Notes: generated from the sequence alone by a model not told the origin. Shown: positions 16,606-26,343, counted from the stretch's first letter. The stretch is 64,000 bases of DNA from Sphingobacterium sp. (GCA_031277685.1 JAITLV010000140.1:1-64000); one strand, 5' to 3'. Program-made: numbers and translations.

Positions 16606-17490
16606 TTAAAACAGACTATCCTGTAATCCATAGTGTAAACACAACGATTTAGCCTTATAAGCAAAGGCTTGGCGGTAGTAACCTGGTAATCTACCATCTG
16701 CACCAAACAGTCGCTGATATTTTTGTAATAGATGTGGATAATACTTTTCAATGGCACGCATGACCAAGGCCCTATTGTCTGCTGGATCACTTCCATATAA
16801 GGCAAGGGTGGCCGGAAAAATATAATTGGCTCCAATAGTCTTAAAAGTCTGAAATAGCAGTTCCAGACTCTCTCCTGTATCCGATATATAGGGTAATAGT
16901 GGCATCAGACTGACTCCACTATGGAGCCCATTTTCACCGGCTTGCGCTAATGCTTCCAATCGTAATGAGGGTGATGGGGCCCCAGGCTCAAAAATATGCG
17001 CTACACGATCATCTATTGTCGAAAATGAAAAGGTAACAAAAGCTTTATGTGCTAATTTTGACTGGAGATCTTCAGGCAGTATCGCTTCTACATCAATCCG
17101 TCTCAACAAATCAAAATCTCGGGCAACTAGATTCGATTTCGTAATAATATGAACCGGAAAACGATAGTGTAGGATAATTTCCAATAACTGTCTGGTAAGT
17201 AATTCGGTCTGTTCCAATTGGAGATATGGATCTGTTGCAGAAGAAAGAACGATAATTCCATATTGCTTTTTACGCGCACGTGCCGCAAGCTGTCTTTCCA
17301 ATAATTCAACTGCATTACTTTTTATGCTCAGTTTTTCTGTCATATTAATACCATACTTACTGCCTCTGATATAGCAATACAGACAATTAAAAGAACAGCC
17401 ACTATAAGGATTTAACGTATAATCGTCAAGAAACCAAGGATCTCTTCGTTTTGTTTTATTCAGTATGGATTTCGCGATAATACGATGCAT
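16606..17490 (-). CDS. SPL-family radical SAM protein
   Basis: From the ATG at 17490 (MHRIIAKSIL) the protein is 294 residues. The frame stays open to 17610, and an ATG there would overlap the stop of a small upstream frame, but those 40 residues are unlike the family. The radical-SAM cluster motif is GCSFNCLYCY (C32, C36, C39; spacing CxxxCxxC as in spore photoproduct lyase relatives). TDPYLQLEQ and HIITKSNLVARDFDLL follow. Proteins of this type occur widely outside spore formers, with uncertain roles, perhaps DNA or nucleotide chemistry. There is no spore context here. Confidence 0.85.
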   Translation of the reverse strand: MHRIIAKSILNKTKRRDPWFLDDYTLNPYSGCSFNCLYCYIRGSKYGINMTEKLSIKSNAVELLERQLAARARKKQYGIIVLSSATDPYLQLEQTELLTRQLLEIILHYRFPVHIITKSNLVARDFDLLRRIDVEAILPEDLQSKLAHKAFVTFSFSTIDDRVAHIFEPGAPSPSLRLEALAQAGENGLHSGVSLMPLLPYISDTGESLELLFQTFKTIGANYIFPATLALYGSDPADNRALVMRAIEKYYPHLLQKYQRLFGADGRLPGYYRQAFAYKAKSLCLHYGLQDSLF

Positions 17491-17609
17491 GATAGCCAAT
17501 TTATTAGAAAATTTGGAAAACTTATGATAATTACTTTTTGGCTTTATATTTAATTGTCCTGTCCATACCTCTCGATGCAGGCCGCAGCTCCTGAAATCCC
17601 TATTGTGCA

Positions 17610-17792
17610 TCAAGCTAGTAGGCGGCCTATTATTTCATGATCGTTGTCTTCGTCTAAAATAGCCACACAACATAAGGAATTTTCCATTGCCCGACGTGCA
17701 GCTTTCTCCATCTTTGAAGATAACCCCAACTGTTCTCTTAAAAATTGAGAGCATTTATAATCCATCTTCTGATATACGGCTTGATAGTGCAT
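17610..17792 (-). CDS. Possible 60-aa small protein upstream of the radical SAM gene
   Basis: A short open frame ending NSLCCVAILDEDNDHEIIGRLLA. Its stop overlaps a possible ATG of the downstream frame as TGATG, which suggests translational coupling. The sequence has a protein-like makeup (amphipathic helix, then an acidic beta segment). No family is recognised, and no promoter or ribosome site is clear. It could also be a noncoding leader. Confidence 0.3.
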   Translation of the reverse strand: MHYQAVYQKMDYKCSQFLREQLGLSSKMEKAARRAMENSLCCVAILDEDNDHEIIGRLLA

Positions 17793-18107
17793 AGCAAAAT
17801 GATAAGTTGATCATTTATGAAATTATTCATAATAATACATTTTTCAAAACGACATGGATTATACAATAACAAAAGATACATAAAAAAATTATCAAAAAAA
17901 CGATTTCGAATCAAGGACCTACATGCTATTTATCCATAAATCAGTTCATTGGATTCATTTTAACAGCCAGAAAATCATCTCCGATTAGCTATATATCCCT
18001 AAAAATCTCTTTATTCATTGGAAAATCGCAAATATTTAATTTTCAATGCATAATAAATATTTTAATTCATTACCTTTATAACATTGAAACAAAACTCAAC
18101 ACCAGCC
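17793..18107. other. 315-bp AT-rich divergent intergenic region
   Basis: Separates the minus-strand radical SAM unit from the plus-strand cold-shock-domain gene. Very AT-rich, with a short dyad near 17822-17836 (ATTATTCATAATAAT). No further feature is recognised; cold-shock mRNAs often have long structured leaders, but none is evident by eye. Confidence 0.35.
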
Positions 18108-18920
18108 ATGTTTATCGGCGCTGTCAAATGGTTCGACAATAACAAAGGATTTGGTACCCTTGCGTTACCTTCTGGAGAAGAACTCTTTGTGCATATACGC
18201 AGGTTTAAAATTCCTCCAGAGCATATTATCCAACCTGGAGAGGTCATTGTAGGAGACAAGAAGCCGGATCCCAAGCGGAACGGGTATTTAGCTCACAATT
18301 GTAAACTCCTCAAAAGACCCGAAGATTGGAAATTTGTCATTTCTCTTCTTAAACAAGATCATATCGTCCTCATTCCCGATAATCACGGCCACGAGCAAAA
18401 ACACAATCTCACCGCATTAGCAGCAAGACAATTACTTCGGGCACAACCCAAAGACCATGTGGTTTCTATGTTGACTGCTCATTTTGATGCCCATTTCAAT
18501 TGCTCTATTTTCTTGGCTTATGCGGAACTAATTGACAAAAGTATTTCAGGCACATTTGAGAAAGAAACTGCTGCTCTGCTTCTTTCAGAAATTTTCACCT
18601 ATTTTGGAAACCATGTTTCGCATCAGATTCTTTTCCGTGTATGGAAAGAAAGGATGTTCAGATATATCGGATATCCGGCTGATGGTGACTATGAGATTCC
18701 TGAAGAGGTGCTTAACCTGAACGCGACGGAGATTAACTACGAAGATCTAACACGAATCAGAGACTATAGTTTTGGTAAATCTTTCTGTAGTGATTTTGTC
18801 GAAGCATTATTTGATGATATCGAAACAATGGATAAACGGGATATTGAGCCCTTGATCCCTTATATTGATTTTCTGGAAAACGAAGACTCTATCGAGCGAA
18901 TCAATCTGATTATGCAGTAG
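18108..18920 (+). CDS. Cold-shock-domain protein with a long C-terminal extension
   Basis: A 270-residue protein from the ATG at 18108 (MFIGAVKWFDNNKGFG); a TTG eight codons upstream is possible. Residues 1-66 are a cold-shock domain: RNP1-like KGFGTL and a degenerate RNP2 (ELFVHIRRF in place of VFVHFS). The rest (about 70-270) is helical and acidic, contains no known domain, and ends DFLENEDSIERINLIMQ. Most bacterial cold-shock proteins are about 70 residues, so the extension is the distinguishing part. It probably binds RNA or single-stranded DNA; the role of the tail is unknown. Confidence 0.8.
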   Translation: MFIGAVKWFDNNKGFGTLALPSGEELFVHIRRFKIPPEHIIQPGEVIVGDKKPDPKRNGYLAHNCKLLKRPEDWKFVISLLKQDHIVLIPDNHGHEQKHNLTALAARQLLRAQPKDHVVSMLTAHFDAHFNCSIFLAYAELIDKSISGTFEKETAALLLSEIFTYFGNHVSHQILFRVWKERMFRYIGYPADGDYEIPEEVLNLNATEINYEDLTRIRDYSFGKSFCSDFVEALFDDIETMDKRDIEPLIPYIDFLENEDSIERINLIMQ

Positions 18921-19207
18921 CCTCAATTGGAGTGGTATAAGATGGTTATTCTTATTGGCATCGCCCGAGGAATTATTTTAGACACAGGATTAGGTTTGCT
19001 TGTCTTTAAAGCCATGGCATGACTAGTCAGATTTTTGACACATACATACAGAAACTGATTTCAGCCAGTCAAACGTATTATTTTTCAGATTTCAACACCC
19101 AAAGCAGAAATTTCGAGGTGGTGACTTGAACTTGCTCAACGGTCTTAGGCTATGCCATGGCTCGGATTACACAACTGATTATCAATACAATTCACAGATC
19201 AGGCGCT

Positions 19208-20974
19208 TTATTCTACATATTTAAAACGCAGCGCAGTCAGACTTGCCTTATCACCATTGCCTTCGATCAATGAAACCGTTATTTTATATCGTCCAGCGTT
19301 TTTAAATTTCATCCATCCCCAAGGATACCAAGCATATACATGGGCGGCTTCCTGTTGGTTTTGTAAAAGTTCACCAGCAGAACTTTCAATGCGCCATACC
19401 ATCCTTCCTTCACCTGCATAATTCATATCCACCTGATAGTAACCGGGTTTTTCGATATCTATTTCATAGGAAAACGTACTTTTTTCTGTCCATTTATTTA
19501 CCTGAACGACATGTTTCCACTCGCCAAATTTTTCCATCCAGGACTTACCTTCCTTATTACAGTTTTCCGCTTCGCCAAAATCTACAGGAATAACTGTTTC
19601 AAGAACGGGATCAATGCCAAGCATTTTGTTTACTTGCGGGCTACCCTTTAACTTGATCTCGATCACGGATACCAGGGCATCAGGTGCTACTTTTGGAATA
19701 GCAATTTTGAGCCATCCATTTTCAGTCGTGTATTTTAATTTCTCTTGGTCTTCAGCCCCCAGAAGTTTAATGGATTGGATTCCTCCGATCAATCCTGGGA
19801 CATGCAATTGGCCACCTGTAGGCCAATGATAGACCAACAAAGAAATCCGATCTCCTTGTACTGTAGCATCACCCCAGGGTAATGCATGCTTCCAAGGCGA
19901 AGCTTGTGCAGCATAAACTGTTGTTGGATAACGTTTGATCCAAGCCCCCGCATTGCGTAATGCCAAACTCGCCTGGTCTGGAATAGAACCATCCGGTTTG
20001 GGGCCAACATTCAACATATACGTTCCACCACGTGCAATGGTAGACAGCGTCCGCTGCAATATCTCCCGGCTGCTTTTCCAATTGTTATCATACCAAGCAT
20101 AGCCCCAGGAGTCATTGGTCACATCAACTGCTTCCCAGATACCTTCTACATTCTGCCTTGGCACTTCCATATCGCCTAAGGTGGAATAGTCTCCTAACCC
20201 GTGCCCCACTCGTCCGGATACGTAAGCACCGGGCTGATTCTTATGCACCAGCTCAACCAGCTTCTGCGCATATTTTTTATCCATTCCTCCCGGCGTATCA
20301 AACCATACCAATTCTATCGGACCATATTCCGTGGTAATTTGCTGTACTTCCGGATAACATTTCTCCCAAAAATAATCGTCAAAGGTTTTCTCTTTCCCCT
20401 GCGCATCCAATTTAGGTCCACCGTTCCCGCCCGGATAAGTCCAATCTTGATTTTGGGAATAATAAAATCCAAAACCGATCCCGCCTTCTTTACAGGCTTT
20501 GGCCAATTCGATCATAGGATCACGTTTAAAATCTGTCGCATCGACAATATTGAATGGATTAACTTTCGAATGGAACATCGAAAATCCATCATGATGTTTG
20601 CTTGTGATAACAATATAACGCATTCCAGCGTCTTTTGCCAACTGCACAATAGCTTTGGCATCAAAGTGATCTGGATGAAAAGAAGACGCTGCTGTCTTAT
20701 ATTCTGCGGGAGAAATATTCGCCATACTTTTGTTCATTAGCCATTCGCCAATCCCGTAAAACGTTTTTCCCTGCCATTTATTTGCTAACTGAGAATAGAT
20801 CCCCCAATGAATAAATAATGCATATTTTCCTTCCCGAAACAGCTTTCCTCTATTTTGTGACACAGCGTTTTTCCCAGCGGCACCATCCCACATTTCTTCC
20901 ATTCCTTGCGCGTAGGTTTGACCTGCACATACAGCACTGATTACTAAGCCTAAAACAATCTTTTTAATACTCAT
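19208..20974 (-). CDS. Alpha-L-fucosidase (GH29) with C-terminal carbohydrate-binding-like domain
   Basis: A 588-residue secreted enzyme from the ATG at 20974 (MSIKKIVLG), with a signal peptide ending TYAQ near residue 23. GH29 hallmarks: FIHWGIYS, ITSKHHDGFSMF (H-H pair) and ELVWFDTPGG, where D226 is the expected nucleophile. About residues 470-588 form a beta-rich module (YEIDIEKPGYYQVDMNYAGE, RYKITVSLIEG) like those appended to Bacteroidota fucosidases. It removes alpha-L-fucose from glycans. It lies 33 bp after a Gfo/Idh/MocA gene and is probably co-transcribed with it and the FAD dehydrogenase upstream. Confidence 0.92.
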   Translation of the reverse strand: MSIKKIVLGLVISAVCAGQTYAQGMEEMWDGAAGKNAVSQNRGKLFREGKYALFIHWGIYSQLANKWQGKTFYGIGEWLMNKSMANISPAEYKTAASSFHPDHFDAKAIVQLAKDAGMRYIVITSKHHDGFSMFHSKVNPFNIVDATDFKRDPMIELAKACKEGGIGFGFYYSQNQDWTYPGGNGGPKLDAQGKEKTFDDYFWEKCYPEVQQITTEYGPIELVWFDTPGGMDKKYAQKLVELVHKNQPGAYVSGRVGHGLGDYSTLGDMEVPRQNVEGIWEAVDVTNDSWGYAWYDNNWKSSREILQRTLSTIARGGTYMLNVGPKPDGSIPDQASLALRNAGAWIKRYPTTVYAAQASPWKHALPWGDATVQGDRISLLVYHWPTGGQLHVPGLIGGIQSIKLLGAEDQEKLKYTTENGWLKIAIPKVAPDALVSVIEIKLKGSPQVNKMLGIDPVLETVIPVDFGEAENCNKEGKSWMEKFGEWKHVVQVNKWTEKSTFSYEIDIEKPGYYQVDMNYAGEGRMVWRIESSAGELLQNQQEAAHVYAWYPWGWMKFKNAGRYKITVSLIEGNGDKASLTALRFKYVE

Positions 20975-21007
20975 CTTTAAAAATCTCTGATACATATAGG
21001 TAAGATA

Positions 21008-22291
21008 TTATACTTTAGGCATACTATACCCATTTTGATAACTTTTGGCCAGATATCGATCTGCGTCCCTGTCATTGAAAATTCGCTTATTTTTATCCCA
21101 AAACAATTTCTTTTTGCTGCGATAGGCAATATTGCCCATCTGTGCGAAAATCGCGATATGCGCCCCTGCCTCAATCGGTGCATGTAATCCTTCAGCAGAT
21201 CTGTTCCGGACAGCTTCAATAAAATTGACCATATGTTTTTCCAATCCATTATCCTTTGATGGCTGAAAAGCAACAGACTCCATGCGTCCTTTTTCGGGAA
21301 TAACTTCCCAGCCCTCACGATTGACGACCAGGGTACCGTTATTACCAATAAAAGCGACACCATGCGTCTTTTGATAGGGACCAAGGTCAATGCCTGTCGC
21401 CTGCTCCCATTGTACATTAAATCCATCAAATTCGTATACCGTGGTTAGGCTATCTGGCGTTTCAGCGGCATCATCAGGGTAAGCAAACTTTCCGCCCGCG
21501 GCCATAACGGATACCGGATCAGAAACTTTCATCCCTATCAACGCATAATCCAGCATATGTACTCCCCAATCCGTCATCAGGCCACCCGCATAATCCCAGT
21601 ACCACCTGAAATTGAAATGAAAACGATTAGGGTTAAACGCTCGCTTTGGAGCAGGTCCTAGCCATTTATCATAATGTACACCTGCCGGAATAGGGGCATC
21701 TGCCTGAACAGGAATACTTTTCATCCAACCCTGGTAAGCCCAAGCCTTAACCAAACGGATTTTACCCAGTTTCCCCCCTTGCACAAATGCCATTGCATCA
21801 CGAAAATGTTGCTGGCTTCGTTGCCATTGTCCAACCTGTACAATCCGGTTGTATTTCTTCGCGGCGGCCACCATTAATTCGCATTCCCGAATTGAATTTC
21901 CGATAGGCTTTTCGACATATACATCCTTACCCGCTGCCACTGCATCAACCATTTGTAGACAATGCCAATGATCTGGCGTTGCCACAATCACAACATCCAC
22001 ATCATTTGCTTTGAGCAGGTCTTTATAATCTATATAAGTTTTGACGGTGATATTTCGTTTTTTTAATTCCGCTGCCCGATTGTTAAGCACATTTTCATCT
22101 ACATCACAAAGAGCAGTACACTGGACTCCAGATACCTTCAATAGTGCATTTAGATTGGACCAGCCCATACCGTTTACACCAATCAGCCCGACACGGATAA
22201 TGCCAGATTGAAAACCGAAAACATTCGTATTGGCAAATAGTGCTGCGGCCGTCAGTATCCCGGTATTGCGGATAAAATCTTTTCTTTTCAT
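21008..22291 (-). CDS. Gfo/Idh/MocA-family oxidoreductase (exported)
   Basis: A 427-residue protein with a Tat-like leader (MKRKDFIRNTGILTAAALFA), so it probably acts in the periplasm with a tightly bound NAD(H). Rossmann motif VGLIGVNGMGWSNL follows; EKPIGNS contains the family lysine; the C-terminal domain carries WYWDYAGGLMTDWGVHMLDYAL (shown here in parts: WYWDYAGG, DWGVHMLDYA). The family oxidises or epimerises sugars. It precedes GH29 (33-bp gap) and follows the FAD dehydrogenase (about 100-bp gap), suggesting a sugar-oxidation step linked to fucoside breakdown. It lacks the GH109-specific CEVPAA-type motif, so I do not call it a glycosidase. Confidence 0.9.
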   Translation of the reverse strand: MKRKDFIRNTGILTAAALFANTNVFGFQSGIIRVGLIGVNGMGWSNLNALLKVSGVQCTALCDVDENVLNNRAAELKKRNITVKTYIDYKDLLKANDVDVVIVATPDHWHCLQMVDAVAAGKDVYVEKPIGNSIRECELMVAAAKKYNRIVQVGQWQRSQQHFRDAMAFVQGGKLGKIRLVKAWAYQGWMKSIPVQADAPIPAGVHYDKWLGPAPKRAFNPNRFHFNFRWYWDYAGGLMTDWGVHMLDYALIGMKVSDPVSVMAAGGKFAYPDDAAETPDSLTTVYEFDGFNVQWEQATGIDLGPYQKTHGVAFIGNNGTLVVNREGWEVIPEKGRMESVAFQPSKDNGLEKHMVNFIEAVRNRSAEGLHAPIEAGAHIAIFAQMGNIAYRSKKKLFWDKNKRIFNDRDADRYLAKSYQNGYSMPKV

Positions 22292-22392
22292 TGCTTAGTT
22301 TGGTTTATATTGATTAGATCTTGATGCTCTCCTCCGTGAAGATAATGGATTTATCACTTTCCTTAAAAATACGAATGTAACATTTAAGTTGT

Positions 22393-24051
22393 TCATTTAC
22401 CCGCGATGTGTTTTCCGGCTTTCATACCCGAAAAAATGCAGCCGCCTAAAAAAGTTCCCTCTAATGCCCTGTAACCATGCATACCACCACCTCCAAAACC
22501 TGCTACCTCCCCAACAGCATACAGTCCTTCGATAGCATCATCGTTCATTGTCAGGACCTGTGAGTCGAGGTTCGTTTTAAGCCCGCCCAATGTCTTACGC
22601 GTTAATACGTGGAGACGCACTGCAATTAAGGGGCCATTTCGGGGATCTAATATCTTATGTGCCGACGAAACCCTTCCGAGCCTATCACCGAGATATTTTC
22701 GTGTACTACGGATATAATTGATCTGTGTATCTTTTGAAAATTTATTCTCCAGTTCCCGGTCCCTTGCTACAATCTGGGATTCTATATGGGCATAGTCCAA
22801 TAAATGATCTCCGGACAGCTGGTTCATTTTATCCAGCAGTTCCGATAATGTGTCCGCAACGATAAAATCTATGCCCTTTTCTTTAAACGCTTCTACCGGA
22901 CCAGGAGCTCGTTTACCAAAAATTCGTTTAAGAAACAATTTATAATCTCTATTTGTGATATCCGGATTTTGCTCAGAACCGGAAAGCGCAAATTCTTTTT
23001 TGATGATTTTCTGTGTAAGTATAAACCAAGAATAAGGATATCCGGTATCCTGCAAATGCTTTAGGGTACCCAATGTATCAAATCCGGGTAAGAATGGTGC
23101 CGGAAGTCTATTGCCTTTTGCATCAAACCACAGTGAGGATGGACCAGGCAAAATACGGATACCATGATTCGGCCAGATCGGATTCCAGTTCTTAATCCCT
23201 TCTGTATAATGCCACATGCGGTCTCTATTAATCAGCTGCGCCCCCACTTCTTCGGCGATACCGATCATTCTTCCATCAACATAGGCTGGAACACCAGTAA
23301 TCATATCGGCGGGCGCCTTTCCCAATCGTTCGGGCCAATTCTTCCGGACCAATTCGTGGTTAGCCCCAAGTCCGCCTGAAGCAATGATCACATGTGGAGC
23401 ATCATAAGTGAATGTGCCAATGACAGTTCTATTGGTTGCCACCCCTCTCTCTTTATCATCATCTGCTAATATATCGCCCGAGACTCCTTTTATCGCAGTA
23501 TTCTCCATCCTAAGTTTGGTAACACAATGCCTAAATCTGAATTGCAGCAAGCCTTTCTTTTGCGCAGCATAAGCTTTCTCGACAAATGGTTTAACGACTC
23601 CGGTTCCGGTCCCCCAGCTCACGTGAAAGCGGGGGACAGAATTGCCATGACCTGAAGCACTGCCATCCCCGCGTTCGGCCCAGCCTACCATAAACATTAA
23701 TTTAATCCCCAATTTGGATATATACGCGTATTTCTCACCAGCAGCAAACTTCAGATAAGCCTCCGCCCATTGACGAGGCCAATCATCTTCCACCCGATCA
23801 AAACCAGCAGTACCCAGCCAATCTTGTCGCGCCAATTCATAGGAATCTTTTATTCCCATACGCCGCTGTTGGGGCGAGTTGATCAAAAATAAACCTCCAA
23901 AGGACCAAAATGCCTGCCCTCCGATATTTTTTTCTGTCTCCTGATCCAATAGAAGTACCTTCTTGCCCGTATCGGTTATCTCCATTGCCGCAGTCAGTCC
24001 GGCCAAACCAGTTCCAATAATAATTGCATCCGGTTTAAATTGTTCTTCCAT
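22393..24051 (-). CDS. FAD-binding dehydrogenase (KstD/fumarate-reductase-like fold)
   Basis: A 552-residue flavoprotein from the ATG at 24051; an upstream TTG is less likely. The dinucleotide-binding motif is IIIGTGLAGLTAAME near the N-terminus. GGLGANHELVRKNWPE and the C-terminal YAVGEVAGFGGGGMHGYRAL close the FAD site. The long insertion with SWGTGTGVVKPFVEKA is typical of the putative FAD-binding dehydrogenases related to 3-ketosteroid dehydrogenases. The substrate is unknown; steroid chemistry is not implied. No signal peptide, so cytoplasmic. It is the first gene of a likely three-gene unit with Gfo/Idh/MocA and GH29. Confidence 0.85.
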   Translation of the reverse strand: MEEQFKPDAIIIGTGLAGLTAAMEITDTGKKVLLLDQETEKNIGGQAFWSFGGLFLINSPQQRRMGIKDSYELARQDWLGTAGFDRVEDDWPRQWAEAYLKFAAGEKYAYISKLGIKLMFMVGWAERGDGSASGHGNSVPRFHVSWGTGTGVVKPFVEKAYAAQKKGLLQFRFRHCVTKLRMENTAIKGVSGDILADDDKERGVATNRTVIGTFTYDAPHVIIASGGLGANHELVRKNWPERLGKAPADMITGVPAYVDGRMIGIAEEVGAQLINRDRMWHYTEGIKNWNPIWPNHGIRILPGPSSLWFDAKGNRLPAPFLPGFDTLGTLKHLQDTGYPYSWFILTQKIIKKEFALSGSEQNPDITNRDYKLFLKRIFGKRAPGPVEAFKEKGIDFIVADTLSELLDKMNQLSGDHLLDYAHIESQIVARDRELENKFSKDTQINYIRSTRKYLGDRLGRVSSAHKILDPRNGPLIAVRLHVLTRKTLGGLKTNLDSQVLTMNDDAIEGLYAVGEVAGFGGGGMHGYRALEGTFLGGCIFSGMKAGKHIAGK

Positions 24052-24269
24052 ACACAAATTGTTTATAAATCACTGTATGCTATCTTATTTTTTACGGCTT
24101 CAATATCCGCTTCCAATCCAGTTTACTTGGCTCTTCTAAATTTACCTTTTCTTATTTGATGTACAAAAGGAAATAAAATACAACCTGTAAGGGAACCCGA
24201 GCGTACATCTATAATTACAATAATACATTTACCTAATTTAAATTATTTTAATAATACAAAATACCCTTA

Positions 24270-24277
24270 TACCTTTG
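24270..24277 (+). promoter_or_regulatory. Bacteroidota-type -7 element (TACCTTTG)
   Basis: Matches TAnnTTTG and lies 97 bp upstream of the aldo/keto reductase ATG. The 322-bp gap 24052-24373 that contains it is otherwise AT-rich and divergent between the FAD dehydrogenase and this operon; I see no other element. Confidence 0.5.
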
Positions 24278-24373
24278 TTGCGTCATCATTCAAATAAGAA
24301 TAGCGAATAATTTACGACACTATTATTGATGAGCATATTTAGGAAATAAAACGAAAATTAAAATAACAAAAAG

Positions 24374-25357
24374 ATGGAATACAGAAAATTAGGGAAAACG
24401 GATTTAACATTATCGGCAATTACTTATGGTGCTTTCGCTATTGGTGGCACGATGTGGGGTGGAAATGAGAAAAAAGACTCCATTGAATCGGTTAAGGCTT
24501 CAATTGACCATGGTGTTACCACCTTGGATACAGCACCTTTTTATGGGTTTGGGTTGAGCGAGGAAATGATCGGCGAAGCAATCAAGGGCTACGATAGATC
24601 TAAAATTCAGTTGCTGAGCAAATTTGGTCTAGTATGGGATGGCAGCAACCAAGGTAAGGGTGAATTTTTCTTTGATGCCGAAGAAAATGGTCAAACTATC
24701 CCTGTATACAAATATGCGTCGAAAGCGAATGTTATCAAAGAAGTGGAAGAAAGTTTAAGACGTCTACAGACGGATTATATTGATCTATTGCAAATCCATT
24801 GGCCAGACAGTACCACCCCTATTTCGGAAACAATGGAAGCGTTAGAACTGCTACTACAGCAAGGAAAAATACGCGCAGCAGGTGTAAGTAACTACAGTGT
24901 CGAGCAAGTCTCAGAGGCTCAGAACGCTTTAAATATCGCAAGTAATCAAGTCGGATATAGCATGTTAAACCGCGGAATTGAGCAGGATCTTGTACCCTAT
25001 GCACTTCAGCACGATTTAGGTATTATCGTCTATAGTCCTATGGAACGCGGTCTACTGACAGGCAAATATTTCAACGAGGGTAAATTGAAAGAAAATGACC
25101 ACCGGAATGGTTACTTTCAACAATTTGATCTTGCAAAAGTAAAAACATTTCTGGATACCATCAGTCCAATTGCAGCTGATAAAGGTGTGAGTCTTTCTCA
25201 ACTTGTATTGCGTTGGACAAGTCTGCAACCAGCCATTACTGTTGTACTGGCCGGTGCCAGAAACGCAGCACAGGCTATTGCAAACGCGCAAGCGACAGCA
25301 ATCGTTCTGACTCCGGATGAGTTGTCATTGATCAATGACGCGCTTTCAAAAATCTAA
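24374..25357 (+). CDS. Aldo/keto reductase
   Basis: A 327-residue TIM-barrel NAD(P)H oxidoreductase. The catalytic tetrad is visible: D52 and Y57 in LDTAPFYGFG, K83 in LLSKFG, and the histidine in LLQIHWPD near residue 137. IVYSPMERGLLTGKYF and AGARNAAQ form the cofactor-binding C-terminus. It reduces aldehydes or ketones; the physiological substrate is not evident. It is the first gene of a three-gene operon with a cyclase-family protein 8 bp downstream and a VOC-fold protein, a set that suggests handling of a small keto/aldehyde metabolite. Confidence 0.93.
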   Translation: MEYRKLGKTDLTLSAITYGAFAIGGTMWGGNEKKDSIESVKASIDHGVTTLDTAPFYGFGLSEEMIGEAIKGYDRSKIQLLSKFGLVWDGSNQGKGEFFFDAEENGQTIPVYKYASKANVIKEVEESLRRLQTDYIDLLQIHWPDSTTPISETMEALELLLQQGKIRAAGVSNYSVEQVSEAQNALNIASNQVGYSMLNRGIEQDLVPYALQHDLGIIVYSPMERGLLTGKYFNEGKLKENDHRNGYFQQFDLAKVKTFLDTISPIAADKGVSLSQLVLRWTSLQPAITVVLAGARNAAQAIANAQATAIVLTPDELSLINDALSKI

Positions 25358-25365
25358 AAAACAAC

Positions 25366-26343
25366 ATGAAAAAAGTAAATCAGATCACAGCATTCCTTTT
25401 GGGAATGCTGTCCTTAGCAGCCTTGCAAAGCAAAGCTCAAAACAACACACTTCTAATAGACCCCAATGATCATAGCTGGTATGCATCTTTCTATGGCAAA
25501 AGCGATGAAATAGGTGCGGCAAATTTAATCACCAGTACTTCGGTCCTTCAAGCGGTCAAACTCGTCAAAAAGGGGATTACCGTACCTCTAGCTGTTCCAG
25601 TTAGTAAACAGCTGCCTGCTTTTCGTCACCGTAGTTTCAACTTATACAACATTCAACCTGGAGAACAGGCCGGTACGACATTAGGCCCCAATAAATTCAG
25701 TTTCAATGATGAATTGGTTAATGCTTGGACAGGTGTAGGAACTCAGCTGAATGGTATTGGGCATATCGGCATCGACAATGTCTATTACAATGGAAATAAA
25801 GCTCAGGATTTCGTATCGGTAGAAGGAGTGAAAAAATTAGGGATTGAAAAAGTTCCGCCATTGGTGACCCGTGCAGTGGTATTGGATATGACAACCTATT
25901 ATGGACAGAAAATTGTGCCGGGTGGTACTGAATTTACGGTGGCGGATATTCAGGCGGTATTAAAAAAACAAGGAGTCCGCATCGAAAAAGGTGATGTTGT
26001 GCTGTTCAATACAGGTTGGCTGGAACTAATCGGACATGATAACAAACAATTTTTAGAAACCGAACCAGGTATTGGTATGGAGGCTGCAAAATGGTTAGCG
26101 GATCAAGGTATCGTTGCATTCGGTGGAGATACTTGGGCTTCGGAAGTATATCCAAACCCAAAAACCAATGAAGAATTTCCGATCAACCAATTTCTATTGG
26201 CCAAACGTGGAATATATAATCTGGAACTGATCGATACGCGCCCTTTGGTAAAAGAAAAAGTTTGGGCGTTTTTATTTGTACTGGGTCAGCCTCTTTATGT
26301 TGGTTCTACTCAGGTCAACGTCAATCCAGTAGCCATTTATTAA
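25366..26343 (+). CDS. Cyclase-family protein (kynurenine formamidase-like fold), exported
   Basis: A 325-residue protein with a signal peptide (ending SKAQ near 25), so probably periplasmic. The metal-site region reads VGTQLNGIGHIGI, where the family usually has HxGTHxDxxxH or TQWDxLxH; here the usual aspartate is asparagine. TRAVVLDMTTYYG, KGDVVLFNTGWLE and FGGDTWASEVYP are further family segments. Known relatives are metal-dependent hydrolases of amides or lactones. It begins 8 bp after the aldo/keto reductase. The D-to-N change could alter metal binding, so activity is uncertain. Confidence 0.85.
   Translation: MKKVNQITAFLLGMLSLAALQSKAQNNTLLIDPNDHSWYASFYGKSDEIGAANLITSTSVLQAVKLVKKGITVPLAVPVSKQLPAFRHRSFNLYNIQPGEQAGTTLGPNKFSFNDELVNAWTGVGTQLNGIGHIGIDNVYYNGNKAQDFVSVEGVKKLGIEKVPPLVTRAVVLDMTTYYGQKIVPGGTEFTVADIQAVLKKQGVRIEKGDVVLFNTGWLELIGHDNKQFLETEPGIGMEAAKWLADQGIVAFGGDTWASEVYPNPKTNEEFPINQFLLAKRGIYNLELIDTRPLVKEKVWAFLFVLGQPLYVGSTQVNVNPVAIY

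Noticed and set aside
17491..17610. N-terminal extension of the radical SAM protein
   Set aside because: The 40 residues do not resemble the family start and overlap a small upstream frame; kept only as an alternative.
21008..22291. Reading the exported Gfo/Idh/MocA protein as a GH109 glycosidase
   Set aside because: It has the dehydrogenase EKP motif and not the GH109-type CEVPAA sequence.
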